Source: a virus. From it: a stretch of DNA of 43,632 nucleotides. Below are positions 25,159-32,830 of the stretch, piece by piece; within the stretch, counting starts at the first letter, position 1, and each line of letters begins with the position of its first letter. The notes under the pieces are model-generated. The model did not search any database. It was not told where the DNA came from and was given only the letters and a program-made list of their open reading frames with translations. A program made the position numbers and the translations under genes. The stretch is taken from the IMG/VR virus record IMGVR_UViG_3300020377_000394, positions 1 through 43,632 of that record; one strand, given 5' to 3'.

Positions 25159-25414
25159 TCTTTAGTATCGCTGACAAAGGAACTATAGAGGTTACATTTG
25201 CAGGCGTAAGAAGCCTGTAGGAATCTGTGTCCCAGCAGAACAATAACACTTGATTAGCGTTAGGTTTTGCTCTATTTCTTTTCGATTGTATATATTTATT
25301 GTCAAAGTCAAGCGTACAGACGTTGTACTTTAGTCTACGACTGTTCTGACTTCTGTATGTTATTATAGCATCGCCGCACTTTTCGACTTGCTTAATAAAG
25401 TCATCTTTCTTCAT
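25142..25414 (-). CDS. Hypothetical protein
   Basis: 90 aa; a possible small beta domain with KYNVCTLDFDNKYIQSKRNR and VLLFCWDTDSYRLL. Overlaps the PC4-like gene by 17 nt. No family recognised; association with the ssDNA-binding neighbour is by position only. Confidence 0.65.
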   Translation of the reverse strand: MKKDDFIKQVEKCGDAIITYRSQNSRRLKYNVCTLDFDNKYIQSKRNRAKPNANQVLLFCWDTDSYRLLTPANVTSIVPLSAILKNDRIT

Positions 25415-25489
25415 GAGTTCCTTTTAGGTTAAAATTGTATTCTACCAAGAACCCAATGGTTAAATTTGCAAGGTTGTTTCTATAGGCAC

Positions 25490-25520
25490 AAAAATACGCT
25501 GAGTACCTAAGCACTCAGCG
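25490..25520 (-). terminator. Intrinsic terminator after the Gly-linker HTH gene
   Basis: Minus-strand hairpin CGCTGAGT-GCTTAGGT-ACTCAGCG (8 bp perfect) followed by TATTTTTG. It lies 14 nt past the HTH stop and isolates it from the 25 kb genes. Confidence 0.88.
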
Positions 25521-25533
25521 GTATTCGGGGTAG

Positions 25534-26013
25534 TTAACCGTTTAGTTTGTTAATAATCTCTGCGAAGTAATTAGCAGCCTTACCTGTCAATTTGCCAATG
25601 ATTGCATCATCAACATCAAGACCAGCATCAGATATAGCATCTGTAACTGCTTGTTGTGCGTCAGCAACAGATACTCTGCCGCCACCGCCACCGCCTCCAC
25701 TTGAAGTGGATTTAGTCGCAGGAGTTTTCTTAACATAAACACCAGCTCTTGTCAAAATCATTCTGACACCATTTGGGCTCTCGCCTAATTCGGCAGCTAT
25801 TTCTTTGACAACTTCCATACTGTTTTCTGGAGTCGGTTCTTCCGCAGTATACATCTCTACTGCCTGAGCCTTTGCTTCATCTGTCCAAGCCACTTTTCTT
25901 CTCCTGTTAATTTTTCCAAATTTTAGTTCATATTCAGAAAGGGTTTGCGTACTTCTATAGCCAGGACACCAACCTGTTGCCTCTAGCATTTGTGTATAAA
26001 ATCTGTCGCTCAT
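25534..26013 (-). CDS. HTH (SANT-like) protein with Gly linker and C-terminal domain
   Basis: 159 aa. The HTH unit spans about residues 38-90: VAWTDEAKAQAVEMY ... EIAAELGESPNGVRMILTRAGVYVKK. A linker TKSTSSGGGGGGG (seven glycines) leads to a small helical domain (VADAQQAVTDAISDAGLDVD). Own promoter (26041) with a normal AGGAAAGG leader, and own terminator. Likely expressed separately at high level. Confidence 0.75.
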   Translation of the reverse strand: MSDRFYTQMLEATGWCPGYRSTQTLSEYELKFGKINRRRKVAWTDEAKAQAVEMYTAEEPTPENSMEVVKEIAAELGESPNGVRMILTRAGVYVKKTPATKSTSSGGGGGGGRVSVADAQQAVTDAISDAGLDVDDAIIGKLTGKAANYFAEIINKLNG

Positions 26014-26040
26014 GCCTTTCCTTTTCCTATTTATAAGTAT

Positions 26041-26080
26041 ATTATATATGGAAATGAACGCGTAGTCAAGAACTATTTTT
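26041..26080 (-). promoter_or_regulatory. sigma70-type phage promoter
   Basis: Upstream AAAAATAGTTC, -35 TTGACT (26069-26064), 17-nt spacer, -10 TATAAT (26046-26041). Leader of about 20 nt with AGGAAAGG before the HTH start. Confidence 0.87.
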
Positions 26081-26439
26081 TAAAACCTATACCCGTAGGT
26101 ATGTAGGTCTGGCAAGACAATTTGGTGTACCAAGTCCTTCATGTCTTGGCTATACCAACGTCTATAGTCCTGTGAATAATTTTTAGATAGCTTATTCATA
26201 CTATTTTTGTTAGGGGATAAGTCTAACGCATCGAAGTCGATTTCCCAATCTTCTAGGCAAACTATTGCATCACATTCGCTCAATAGTTCGCATTGTGGTC
26301 GTAAACCTACTTTTTCTATCCAGTCAGCTAGTCCTATCCAGTCCCAGCTTTCTTTGTACGAAGTTATAATCCTTTCGTAAGGGTTTCTAATTATCCCAAT
26401 CTTGTAGTTGTCAAGTTCTATTGAGGAAATCAGACTCAT
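26080..26439 (-). CDS. Minimal sulfotransferase-like protein
   Basis: 119 aa, about half a normal sulfotransferase. The PAPS 3'-phosphate-binding block is clear (YKIGIIRNPYERIITSYKES), as is the C-terminal family ending DYRRWYSQDMKDLVHQIVLP ... YGYRF. The N-terminal 5'-phosphosulfate loop (G-x-x-K-x-G-T/S-T) is missing, so the protein is either inactive, dependent on a partner, or a remnant under selection. The stop falls just before the promoter block. Confidence 0.65.
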   Translation of the reverse strand: MSLISSIELDNYKIGIIRNPYERIITSYKESWDWIGLADWIEKVGLRPQCELLSECDAIVCLEDWEIDFDALDLSPNKNSMNKLSKNYSQDYRRWYSQDMKDLVHQIVLPDLHTYGYRF

Positions 26440-26602
26440 AACTTAACTCTTGTGCTAACATCTTAGCATCGTCTACTTGAAATCTCAAATGGTTACTTGT
26501 TGTGTCCATATTTTTGAGTTTGTCTAGTAATACAACTAGCTTTTCAGTACACTCTTGTACTGTATGTTGGGGTTCTATATTTGGTGATGTGATTTTACTC
26601 AT
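26411..26602 (-). CDS. 63-aa helical hypothetical protein
   Basis: Predicted helical (VQECTEKLVVLLDKLKNMD). Overlaps the sulfotransferase-like gene by 29 nt and ends before its Met codon. No motif recognised. Confidence 0.55.
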   Translation of the reverse strand: MSKITSPNIEPQHTVQECTEKLVVLLDKLKNMDTTSNHLRFQVDDAKMLAQELSYESDFLNRT

Positions 26603-26802
26603 TGATTTTTAAATTGTTCCAACGCTTCAAGTCTTTCTTGCGCGCTTGTCAGTTTCTTTATCTGACCATCTATTGAATCGAGTACTTCGGGGTGGTCTGC
26701 TGTTCCGCTAGGATTTCTTAAATATATTTCTATATTAGCTTTGCACTCCTCCATTACTCCCCTGTATCTAGCCGCTAGGGCTTCTAAAATAATTCTTCTC
26801 AT
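26599..26802 (-). CDS. 67-aa helical hypothetical protein
   Basis: Coiled-coil-like C-terminus (DGQIKKLTSAQERLEALEQF). 4-nt overlaps on both sides mark it as part of the operon starting at 29.1 kb. Function unknown. Confidence 0.6.
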   Translation of the reverse strand: MRRIILEALAARYRGVMEECKANIEIYLRNPSGTADHPEVLDSIDGQIKKLTSAQERLEALEQFKNQ

Positions 26803-27065
26803 AATTCTACCTTTAATAAACTGTTGACATATCCTTTTACAAATATATCTCTATACCTATCACTTAGTGCGGGTAGAATCATAACTGGTATCGTAATCAT
26901 ACTTCCTATACCGAACAATACCCACGCGAACGGCCACCACCTATATGACGGGTTGCTATTATCCATTTTACCAAGTATTAACATACTCGGTATAAATACT
27001 CTCCATTGTATCATAACCCATGTAGTTAACCACATGGCAATGATTAGGCTATATTGTGACTCCAT
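26799..27065 (-). CDS. Two-span membrane protein
   Basis: 88 aa with hydrophobic segments SLIIAMWLTTWVMIQWRVF and WWPFAWVLFGIGSMITIPVM. No lysis-specific feature is visible. Unknown role. Confidence 0.65.
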   Translation of the reverse strand: MESQYSLIIAMWLTTWVMIQWRVFIPSMLILGKMDNSNPSYRWWPFAWVLFGIGSMITIPVMILPALSDRYRDIFVKGYVNSLLKVEL

Positions 27066-27750
27066 ATTGCTCCAAATGCTTAAGACTTCCTAAATCGTAA
27101 GCCAAAGCAAAGGAGTGATAACCTACTTTACTACCATCAATCCAAGGGAACAGAGTTTGAGAAGTATCGCATGGTGTTATCACATATATCTGATAACCTT
27201 TTGCTCCATACTTCTTTTCATAGTCTACTGGATTTATATACCCAGGGCACTCTTCTTGATGTTTTACAGTCTGCTCTCTCTTGATAATTGCTATTGCATT
27301 ATCTCTAGCAGCCCACACCCTCTCGCCTTCCTTGAAACTTTCAGCAACACATTGTTCTGGTAGCATTATATCTCGTTTTCTATCAAACTGTGCAGGCAGT
27401 TTTTGTGGTATGCCTACTCTTTCTATGATAGCTTTTACAAATGCGTTAGAACGATATATTCTGGTAGCAATCTCTGAAATGTTATCTCCATCTAAATAGT
27501 ACTCTATTACAGTTTTGATTTCATCTCTGGTTGCACCTTTACCTTTATTTTGGCTCTTGCGTTTTTCTTTGTATGCCCAAACTTCATTATGTTCGTCTAT
27601 GATTTTCTGAAGTCTGGTCGTGTTATACCTTATGTTCAGAATCTCACAGGCTTCCTTTTTAGTTATCGGGTCGTCTGCTTCAAGTAATGCGATTACTTTG
27701 TTTATGTTTGCGCCATCTAGTTTTTCGTGCGCTCTACTTCTTAGTGCCAT
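27049..27750 (-). CDS. HTH-containing phage regulator-like protein
   Basis: 233 aa. The N-terminal half holds two HTH-like stretches: NKVIALLEADDPITKKEACE ... RYNTTRLQKII and VIEYYLDGDNISEIATRIYR ... AFVKAIIERVG. The C-terminal part is a mixed domain (VDYEKKYGAKGYQIYVITPC). Probably a DNA-binding regulator; it differs from the short SANT-like family in this window. Confidence 0.6.
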   Translation of the reverse strand: MALRSRAHEKLDGANINKVIALLEADDPITKKEACEILNIRYNTTRLQKIIDEHNEVWAYKEKRKSQNKGKGATRDEIKTVIEYYLDGDNISEIATRIYRSNAFVKAIIERVGIPQKLPAQFDRKRDIMLPEQCVAESFKEGERVWAARDNAIAIIKREQTVKHQEECPGYINPVDYEKKYGAKGYQIYVITPCDTSQTLFPWIDGSKVGYHSFALAYDLGSLKHLEQYGVTI

Positions 27751-28036
27751 ATTCTTCTCCGTCTAATACTCTAGTATGTTCTTTGCCATAGAGCATGACA
27801 GCGTAATGAATAATCTTCATCAAGTCAGCAGGATTGAATCCTTCTTTCTTGCCATAACGCTGAGCGTATTTAATGATATTCCCAATACAAAAACCTACTC
27901 CATGTTCTGCATCGAATATGAACTCAGTAGATTGAAACTTACCCTTTGCATAGTGCTGTTCGTAAGTCTTGTCTATGTATTGTTTTACTACTTCAAGAGC
28001 AATATCTTCATTAAATTTGTAGTCTATCTTCTCCAT
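27734..28036 (-). CDS. DUF3310-like small phage protein
   Basis: 100 aa. The block FCIGNIIKYAQRYGKKEGFN followed by PADLMKIIHYAVML is the DUF3310 signature (G-N-x-x-K-Y-x-x-R ... D-L-x-K). These are common in T7- and T4-like phages, sometimes labelled nucleotide-kinase-like; activity is not established. Confidence 0.7.
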   Translation of the reverse strand: MEKIDYKFNEDIALEVVKQYIDKTYEQHYAKGKFQSTEFIFDAEHGVGFCIGNIIKYAQRYGKKEGFNPADLMKIIHYAVMLYGKEHTRVLDGEEYGTKK

Positions 28037-28679
28037 ACCAAAATCCTAATTGTGTTAGTCGAGCAGTTTCTTTGGTATCACCAAAGCCTGCGTCCTCAGG
28101 AGCGTGTAGCATACGAGCATCATACATGATTAGACGATTGTATCTATTTTCTACTTTCGTGTGTACTTTGTACTTCTTACTGACTGGAAAGTCAAAGAAG
28201 TTACCCTGAAATACTGTATCAGGCTTCTTCCACTTCCCAATCTTTGGGTCTTTAGTATCGAATAACCCACCTTCTGGATTCTCTAATAATAGCGTTCCAG
28301 AATTTGGTGGTGGATTCGGTGTTAAATAAATAACACAGGCATACATTGATGACCTAGTATTTGGTCTAAAGTGGTCGTCTGAATGTAGCCAGTTAAATCT
28401 GTTTTGTTTTTCTCCGTAACCCAGATTAAACGCACAACAGGCTTTCATGCTCTCAAAGTCATGTACCTGCACATTTGCAATATCCTTCCAACGATTTCGT
28501 AAATAGATTCTGTTTTCCCACCACCATTGTCTGTTTGGTATGGCTCTGTGGCCTGGGTGGAATATCGTTGGTCTGTTGTTTGTTTTCTTTTTAGACGTAC
28601 CTCTCCAGAAGTCTAACCTAAGTGCTCGTTTTCGCACTTCGTCAGGATTAGGATAGAAGTCATCTACTACCCAAATCAC
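28011..28679 (-). CDS. 2OG-Fe(II) oxygenase-like (DUF6445-type) protein
   Basis: 222 aa. H-x-D is in FNWLHSDDHFRPN, the beta-helix turn in NPPPNSGTLLLENPEGG, and the distal His in RLIMYDARMLHAPEDAG, followed by RLTQLGFW. This fits the DUF6445 branch of the 2OG oxygenase superfamily. Substrate unknown. Confidence 0.75.
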   Translation of the reverse strand: MIWVVDDFYPNPDEVRKRALRLDFWRGTSKKKTNNRPTIFHPGHRAIPNRQWWWENRIYLRNRWKDIANVQVHDFESMKACCAFNLGYGEKQNRFNWLHSDDHFRPNTRSSMYACVIYLTPNPPPNSGTLLLENPEGGLFDTKDPKIGKWKKPDTVFQGNFFDFPVSKKYKVHTKVENRYNRLIMYDARMLHAPEDAGFGDTKETARLTQLGFWYGEDRLQI

Positions 28680-28888
28680 TTCTGTCTCAGTTCATCTAAT
28701 ACATCTAACCCGCCTTCTATCTTGGCGAGATACTCTTTCTGGCGTTGAAGTTGTCCTTCTAGCACAGTTATCTGTTTCTCAATTTCTATCTGTTGCTGTA
28801 TAAGGTTGTTCCTCAACACATCACTTTTGTTCATGGTGTCCATTGTGTCGTCTAATACTCCAATGATATTCTCAATGTCATTCTGCAT
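28676..28888 (-). CDS. 70-aa coiled-coil protein
   Basis: From ATG 28888 (GGAG upstream, overlapping the previous stop). Nearly all heptad-like: IQQQIEIEKQITVLEGQLQR. Likely oligomeric; role unknown. Confidence 0.65.
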   Translation of the reverse strand: MQNDIENIIGVLDDTMDTMNKSDVLRNNLIQQQIEIEKQITVLEGQLQRQKEYLAKIEGGLDVLDELRQK

Positions 28889-29117
28889 TATCGTCTCCGT
28901 GTTGCCTAAATGCTCTACCGAGTACTGCTTGACTGCCATCTTTTCTTATCATCTTTAAATTTCTTCGTAAGTGCATATCAACACGAGCTTTCTCTAGCCA
29001 TGCTTGTTTCTTGTCATCGTCCCAGCTTTCGGGCATTGTGACTCGCATACCATCTATCTCGTATGTTCTTATGCCATCATGTCTTACTATGTTTTGTCTA
29101 ATGACTTCTTTAGCCAT
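28878..29117 (-). CDS. 79-aa hypothetical protein, first gene after a structured leader
   Basis: Start ATG 29117 with AGGAGA. Product has a small beta start (RTYEIDGMRVTMPESW) and a basic helix (LEKARVDMHLRRNLKMIRK). It heads the operon to 26080 and is preceded by a ~220-nt folded leader, so its expression may be RNA-controlled. Confidence 0.6.
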   Translation of the reverse strand: MAKEVIRQNIVRHDGIRTYEIDGMRVTMPESWDDDKKQAWLEKARVDMHLRRNLKMIRKDGSQAVLGRAFRQHGDDNAE

Positions 29118-29339
29118 TACTATCTCCTAAAAGAAGGACATCTTTCCTCAATCCCCGTAGGGCTATACATACTCTCAGCCATTAACCTTTTTATTTTCTT
29201 TGCTGTGTTATTTACTTATATAGCGTTCACACGCTGATGCTAAAATGTAAGGTTGCCCTGCTGAGTATCTGTTCACTTTTCCTGAGGAAAGAGTCCAAAC
29301 TACTCAAACTATTTTTATTTATAGTTTTATTTTTTTATT
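29118..29339 (-). promoter_or_regulatory. Structured 5' leader (no gene seen)
   Basis: About 220 nt between the promoter at 29346 and the ATG at 29117, without an ORF. Helices visible: an AT hairpin near the 5' end (AAACTAT/ATAGTTT), CTTTCC/GGAAAAG at 29276-29291, a long-range stem CTCAGC/GCTGAG (29260-29265 with 29274's partner at 29174-29179) continued by AAGGTT/AACCTT (29249-29254 with 29184-29189), enclosing hairpin AGCGT/ACGCT (29222-29235), and a C(UACG)G tetraloop hairpin near 29155. Such a fold suggests regulation or stability control; no known riboswitch class recognised. Confidence 0.55.
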
Positions 29340-29345
29340 ATGTAT

Positions 29346-29385
29346 ATTATACATAAAATTTGAAGTCGTGTCAAGAACTATTTTT
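29346..29385 (-). promoter_or_regulatory. sigma70-type phage promoter
   Basis: Upstream AAAAATAGTTC, -35 TTGACA (29374-29369), 17-nt spacer, -10 TATAAT (29351-29346). Start about 29339, ahead of the folded leader. Confidence 0.88.
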
Positions 29386-29400
29386 AAGTTCGTTTAATAA

Positions 29401-29772
29401 CTACTTACTGTTTATCTTATCTTTCGCTGTACCAGCGTATAAGCCAAACCATGCTGCACCAGCACCAACAATGATACTGATTAGACCTGATTGCTCAAGT
29501 GTTGGGTCTGGCAAATTCATAAACCACATTGTGGAATAGTAAAGTAAGAATATGTATATTGAAAGGAAAGCTCTCGGGAAGATTCTCCATGCGTCAATCA
29601 TGTTAGATAAAAATATCCAACGTTGCCATGGATTTTCTGGCTCCTTGTTTGCTTCCATTTCTACAATCTTAGCTTTGAGATTGCTATTTTCAGTAACGAG
29701 TTCCATGAACTTACTTAAGTCAATTTCAACTTCGTTTCTTGACATATCACCGCTAAATCTTTCATCGGCCAT
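29401..29772 (-). CDS. Holin-like membrane protein
   Basis: 123 aa. Soluble charged N-terminus with a short coiled coil (KFMELVTENSNLKAKIVEME), then two hydrophobic spans (FLSIYIFLLYYSTMWFM and GLISIIVGAGAAWFGLYAG) and a short charged tail. The last span and GxGAAWFGLY motif resemble phage holins, but it is 5 kb from the lysozyme. Could be any small membrane protein. Confidence 0.55.
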   Translation of the reverse strand: MADERFSGDMSRNEVEIDLSKFMELVTENSNLKAKIVEMEANKEPENPWQRWIFLSNMIDAWRIFPRAFLSIYIFLLYYSTMWFMNLPDPTLEQSGLISIIVGAGAAWFGLYAGTAKDKINSK

Positions 29773-30490
29773 TTATATCTCCAATCCAGTCCAACCATTC
29801 TTCTCTCCATACCTTGCCAGGGTGCTCCTCATGATTTACATTACACCAGTCACACTTAGGTGGGTGGAAATGGAAAGAGATTGATATTCTTGGGCCTAGG
29901 GTTTCTACCCTATGGTAAAGTTTCGGTGGTAGCCAGAGAAGGTCGCCCTCCTCTAAGTCTATCACTTGGTCTACCGTTGCCTCGCTAGGTTTGCAGTCAT
30001 ATTCCGTTTCATTGTAAATATACCAACGGACTGTGCCCCTAACGTGGAACAGAAAGTTTTCGGTAGTGTCTGCATGGACAGGAAAACATCTAGCCTTCTT
30101 TTGACTAGACATATAAATATTCGCTTGTCCTCTACCGAAATACTCTTCAAAATCTTCGCATTGGTTCCAGAGTGTCTTGTTCAAGAACTCTGATAGGGTT
30201 AGTACGAAACTACTACCTTCCCACCATTTCTGGAAGATTTCACGTTTTTGTAACTTGTGTCTTTGTTTCTTGTGGCAATACTTCTTGCCTGTGTTCTTAT
30301 CTATTATCTGTAGTTGTGGCATGCGGTCATGCCCCATCAATTTATAACTATTTAAATACTGGTCTGCCTCTCTCCAACTAAAGTAATCTTTGAAGCGTGG
30401 GCCATCACCTTTTACGACAAACCACTCTGCTTTCTTCCTCTTTTCTAGGAACTCTTCGAATGGCATTTTTAGTAGTTCATCTAATTTCAT
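29762..30490 (-). CDS. JmjC/cupin-type oxygenase
   Basis: 242 aa. H-x-D in CFPVHADTTENFLFHVRGTV, the strand VIDLEEGDLLWLPPKLYHRV giving the distal His, and SISFHFHP at the end match JmjC/ribosomal-oxygenase proteins (YcfD/ROXA-like). An additional Cys pair (KCDWCNVNH) near the C-terminus could bind zinc. Members hydroxylate ribosomal proteins or other protein side chains; target here unknown. Confidence 0.75.
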   Translation of the reverse strand: MKLDELLKMPFEEFLEKRKKAEWFVVKGDGPRFKDYFSWREADQYLNSYKLMGHDRMPQLQIIDKNTGKKYCHKKQRHKLQKREIFQKWWEGSSFVLTLSEFLNKTLWNQCEDFEEYFGRGQANIYMSSQKKARCFPVHADTTENFLFHVRGTVRWYIYNETEYDCKPSEATVDQVIDLEEGDLLWLPPKLYHRVETLGPRISISFHFHPPKCDWCNVNHEEHPGKVWREEWLDWIGDINGR

Positions 30491-31026
30491 TGGTAATCCT
30501 GTGCGTCGCTTTGTCTTCGTTCTTCTTCTTTGCTTATCTCGTTAAATCCCCAGTCGCCACTCCATACTGCAACTGCATATCGAGTGCCTTCCCATACTCC
30601 CTCTACCCAATGTAGAGCCATAGCTGAGAATAATACTGCATCACCTTTTTCTAGGTGGCAGTTCTCTCCTTCAATTATTAAATCACCACCTTCAAACTCA
30701 TCATTCAACAAAATAGAAATACTTAGATTTCTATTTCGTTTCATAACTGTTTTACCTTTTGTTTCTCTACCATCTCTGGAGTACCACACAGCGTCTCTAT
30801 GTGGAGCGAAACTTTGTCCAACTTCATAACATTGGACTCTGGTTGCTATAATCTTTTCATCTCCTAGTATTTCTTGTGATTTATCTAGGACTGCTTGTGG
30901 CACTTGAAACTCTTGTATCTCGTATCTATTTTGTAAGTGGTCTGATTCTTTCTTGTTGCAAGAGTCTATAACTTGCTGACATTCTTCATCAGTAATAAAG
31001 TTTTTATATAACTTAAAACCTTTCAT
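30487..31026 (-). CDS. 2OG-Fe(II) oxygenase
   Basis: 179 aa from ATG 31026 (ATGA overlap with the cytochrome stop). H-x-D in SFAPHRDAVWYS, the E-F-E-G-G-D turn in LLNDEFEGGDLIIEG, distal His in SAMALHWVEGVWEGTRYAV with the 2OG-binding Arg. Like prolyl-4-hydroxylase relatives. Substrate unknown. Confidence 0.85.
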   Translation of the reverse strand: MKGFKLYKNFITDEECQQVIDSCNKKESDHLQNRYEIQEFQVPQAVLDKSQEILGDEKIIATRVQCYEVGQSFAPHRDAVWYSRDGRETKGKTVMKRNRNLSISILLNDEFEGGDLIIEGENCHLEKGDAVLFSAMALHWVEGVWEGTRYAVAVWSGDWGFNEISKEEERRQSDAQDYQ

Positions 31027-31472
31027 TTTTCTGGAAAGCCTGCCTGTACAAACTCTCCAATGGTAGCTATTTCTGCATCTGATAACATGGCTGCTTGTCC
31101 CCACATGGTAGATGACATACTACCTACTTCTTCTCTATTTCTGTAAGCATTTAGTCTGCCTACTATGTAATCTTTACTTTGTCCTGTAAGTGCTGGGAAT
31201 ACTGCCATACCTTGTCCTTGCTGTCCATGACAAGCTGCACAACCGCCCCATAAACTTCTGATACTGCTAAATTCATCGCCAGCAGCTAACGCTTGTTTTC
31301 TTCTTTCCATTTCGGCAGGTGTTCCCCACATCTCTACATACTCTCTATAACATTCCCCTGTGCATGAGCCTACACTCTTGCCTCCAGTATACTCTAGGTC
31401 TGGATATATTACTAATGCAAAGAACAGGGCTATGATACCTGTCCCGCTGATTGCTTTTAAAAATTCTGACAT
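31023..31472 (-). CDS. Membrane-anchored c-type cytochrome
   Basis: 149 aa. N-terminal anchor or uncleaved signal at residues ~9-24 (SGTGIIALFFALVIYP), then a periplasmic linker with C37/C41, and a class I cytochrome c domain: heme motif C78-A-A-C81-H82 (GGCAACHGQQGQG), YIVGRLNAYRNRE helix, axial Met123 in SSTMWGQAA, and a closing helix. It would carry electrons at the outer face of the inner membrane and needs the host cytochrome c maturation system. It lies between two 2OG oxygenases with 4-nt coupling downstream, so it is part of the phage operon rather than host contamination. Confidence 0.85.
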   Translation of the reverse strand: MSEFLKAISGTGIIALFFALVIYPDLEYTGGKSVGSCTGECYREYVEMWGTPAEMERRKQALAAGDEFSSIRSLWGGCAACHGQQGQGMAVFPALTGQSKDYIVGRLNAYRNREEVGSMSSTMWGQAAMLSDAEIATIGEFVQAGFPEK

Positions 31473-31475
31473 AAT

Positions 31476-32015
31476 TCATTTTTGTAAAAACCACACTACT
31501 AAACTATCTCTATGTCCTTCAAGCACGGGCAGTACCTGATGCTCTACGTTTGGCATAAAGAGTATTGGGTGGTCTTTCTTTAATTTTACTACTGTTTTCT
31601 GCCCTTCCATTACTATACCGCCAGGGTGGAATCTATCTGGCATTTTAAACTCCATCTCTCCACCTTCAAACTCGCTAGGGTCGTTGAGTAGACAGGACAT
31701 TGATAATTTTCTATATCCTCTGCCATCGCCGTCAGTATGCCACTTATAAAAGTGTCCTTTATGATACCTAGCTATTTGTAATATCTCTGGTGTATAATCG
31801 TAACCCTGTTCGTTAATCCATTCTTCCACTAATTGAATACCTTCTGGCTGTGGAGCGCCTACTCTTTTACTTCTTTGTATGTATCTACACTCGGTCTGTC
31901 TGAAGTTCGGGTCATAACCTCTGCCAGTAAATCCGTCTATTCCTAGATGAGTACTAAAAGTATTGGTACAAATGTCTATTATTTCTTGTGGTAGACGTTC
32001 GCACTCATGTATCAT
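31476..32015 (-). CDS. 2OG-Fe(II) oxygenase
   Basis: 179 aa from ATG 32015 (ATGA with the glycosyltransferase stop). H-x-D in YKWHTDGDGRGYRK, S-E-F-E-G-G-E turn, distal His in MPNVEHQVLPVLEGHRDSLV with Arg for 2OG. Its position after a glycosyltransferase is compatible with glycan or protein hydroxylation (inference). Confidence 0.85.
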   Translation of the reverse strand: MIHECERLPQEIIDICTNTFSTHLGIDGFTGRGYDPNFRQTECRYIQRSKRVGAPQPEGIQLVEEWINEQGYDYTPEILQIARYHKGHFYKWHTDGDGRGYRKLSMSCLLNDPSEFEGGEMEFKMPDRFHPGGIVMEGQKTVVKLKKDHPILFMPNVEHQVLPVLEGHRDSLVVWFLQK

Positions 32016-32830
32016 TGTAGAGCTTCCCACAAGTCTTGCACTTTAAATGCTGTTTTCCACAATTTACTTGCAATATCTTTTCTAGGATAGCTTGCTTTAC
32101 CATGTGGTGAGTACTTGGGGTGCCAGATTTGTGAACTCAATGAAGTAAAATGTAAATGCCATATGTCATCAATATCATACTGTTGTTGTGTCTTTCTATC
32201 AATGGCTGGCCCATCAGTTACATAGCCGTCAAATGAGTTCCATCTAGCGTCTATTCTTTTAATTATTACATCTTCTACCTTATCTCTGTAAGGACTTCCT
32301 ATCTTTTCACTAAATACATTCTTGTAGCCCCAGTTACACTTTGCTATCTGTTCGATTGGGTCTATGTAGCGTGCTGCCTTTTCACAATCTATCAAAATGA
32401 CACTATCACTAAACCAACCTCTTTTGTACTCCGTATCTTCAAACTTCTTAGGATTCATGTTTAGCGTGTCCCAAACCATTCCAAAAGCGCAGTCGCCTAG
32501 GTCTGTATCATATAGTTCTCCTATATCTCTGAAGTTGATTTGGTCGCAGTCTAGGTAGATTGCACGCCCTTCCCAATTACATAGTGTGGGGATAGCATAT
32601 CTAAAACATGTGAATGGCGTTCCCCAACCTGTCTTATCCCAGTCCTTAAACATACTAGGTCTTAACATTGTAATGTCTAGCTTCCTGTCGGTATTTTGTA
32701 ATAGAGTATACACTAATATTCTCTCTATCCACTTATCTTCCCATTCAGAAGTTCCTATAAAAATTCTAATTGTATCGTCTGACAACTTGTTTTCCATTTC
32801 AAAAAAGTGCTTTTCTTGTTCTTTATTCAT
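32012..32830 (-). CDS. Glycosyltransferase, GT8-like
   Basis: 272 aa. The nucleotide-sugar D-x-D motif is in RAIYLDCDQINFRDIGELY, preceded by FTCFRYAIPTLCNWEG, the GT8 arrangement. IWHLHFTSL near the end fits the family His motif. Donor and acceptor cannot be told; DNA, lipopolysaccharide or virion protein glycosylation are possible. Confidence 0.78.
   Translation of the reverse strand: MNKEQEKHFFEMENKLSDDTIRIFIGTSEWEDKWIERILVYTLLQNTDRKLDITMLRPSMFKDWDKTGWGTPFTCFRYAIPTLCNWEGRAIYLDCDQINFRDIGELYDTDLGDCAFGMVWDTLNMNPKKFEDTEYKRGWFSDSVILIDCEKAARYIDPIEQIAKCNWGYKNVFSEKIGSPYRDKVEDVIIKRIDARWNSFDGYVTDGPAIDRKTQQQYDIDDIWHLHFTSLSSQIWHPKYSPHGKASYPRKDIASKLWKTAFKVQDLWEALQ

Noticed and set aside
29240-29300. 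CTGAGGA and GAGGAAAG strings resembling hammerhead or RNase P RNA signatures
   Set aside because: The hammerhead GAAA partner after stem II is missing, and the RNase P consensus continuation and other conserved regions are absent.
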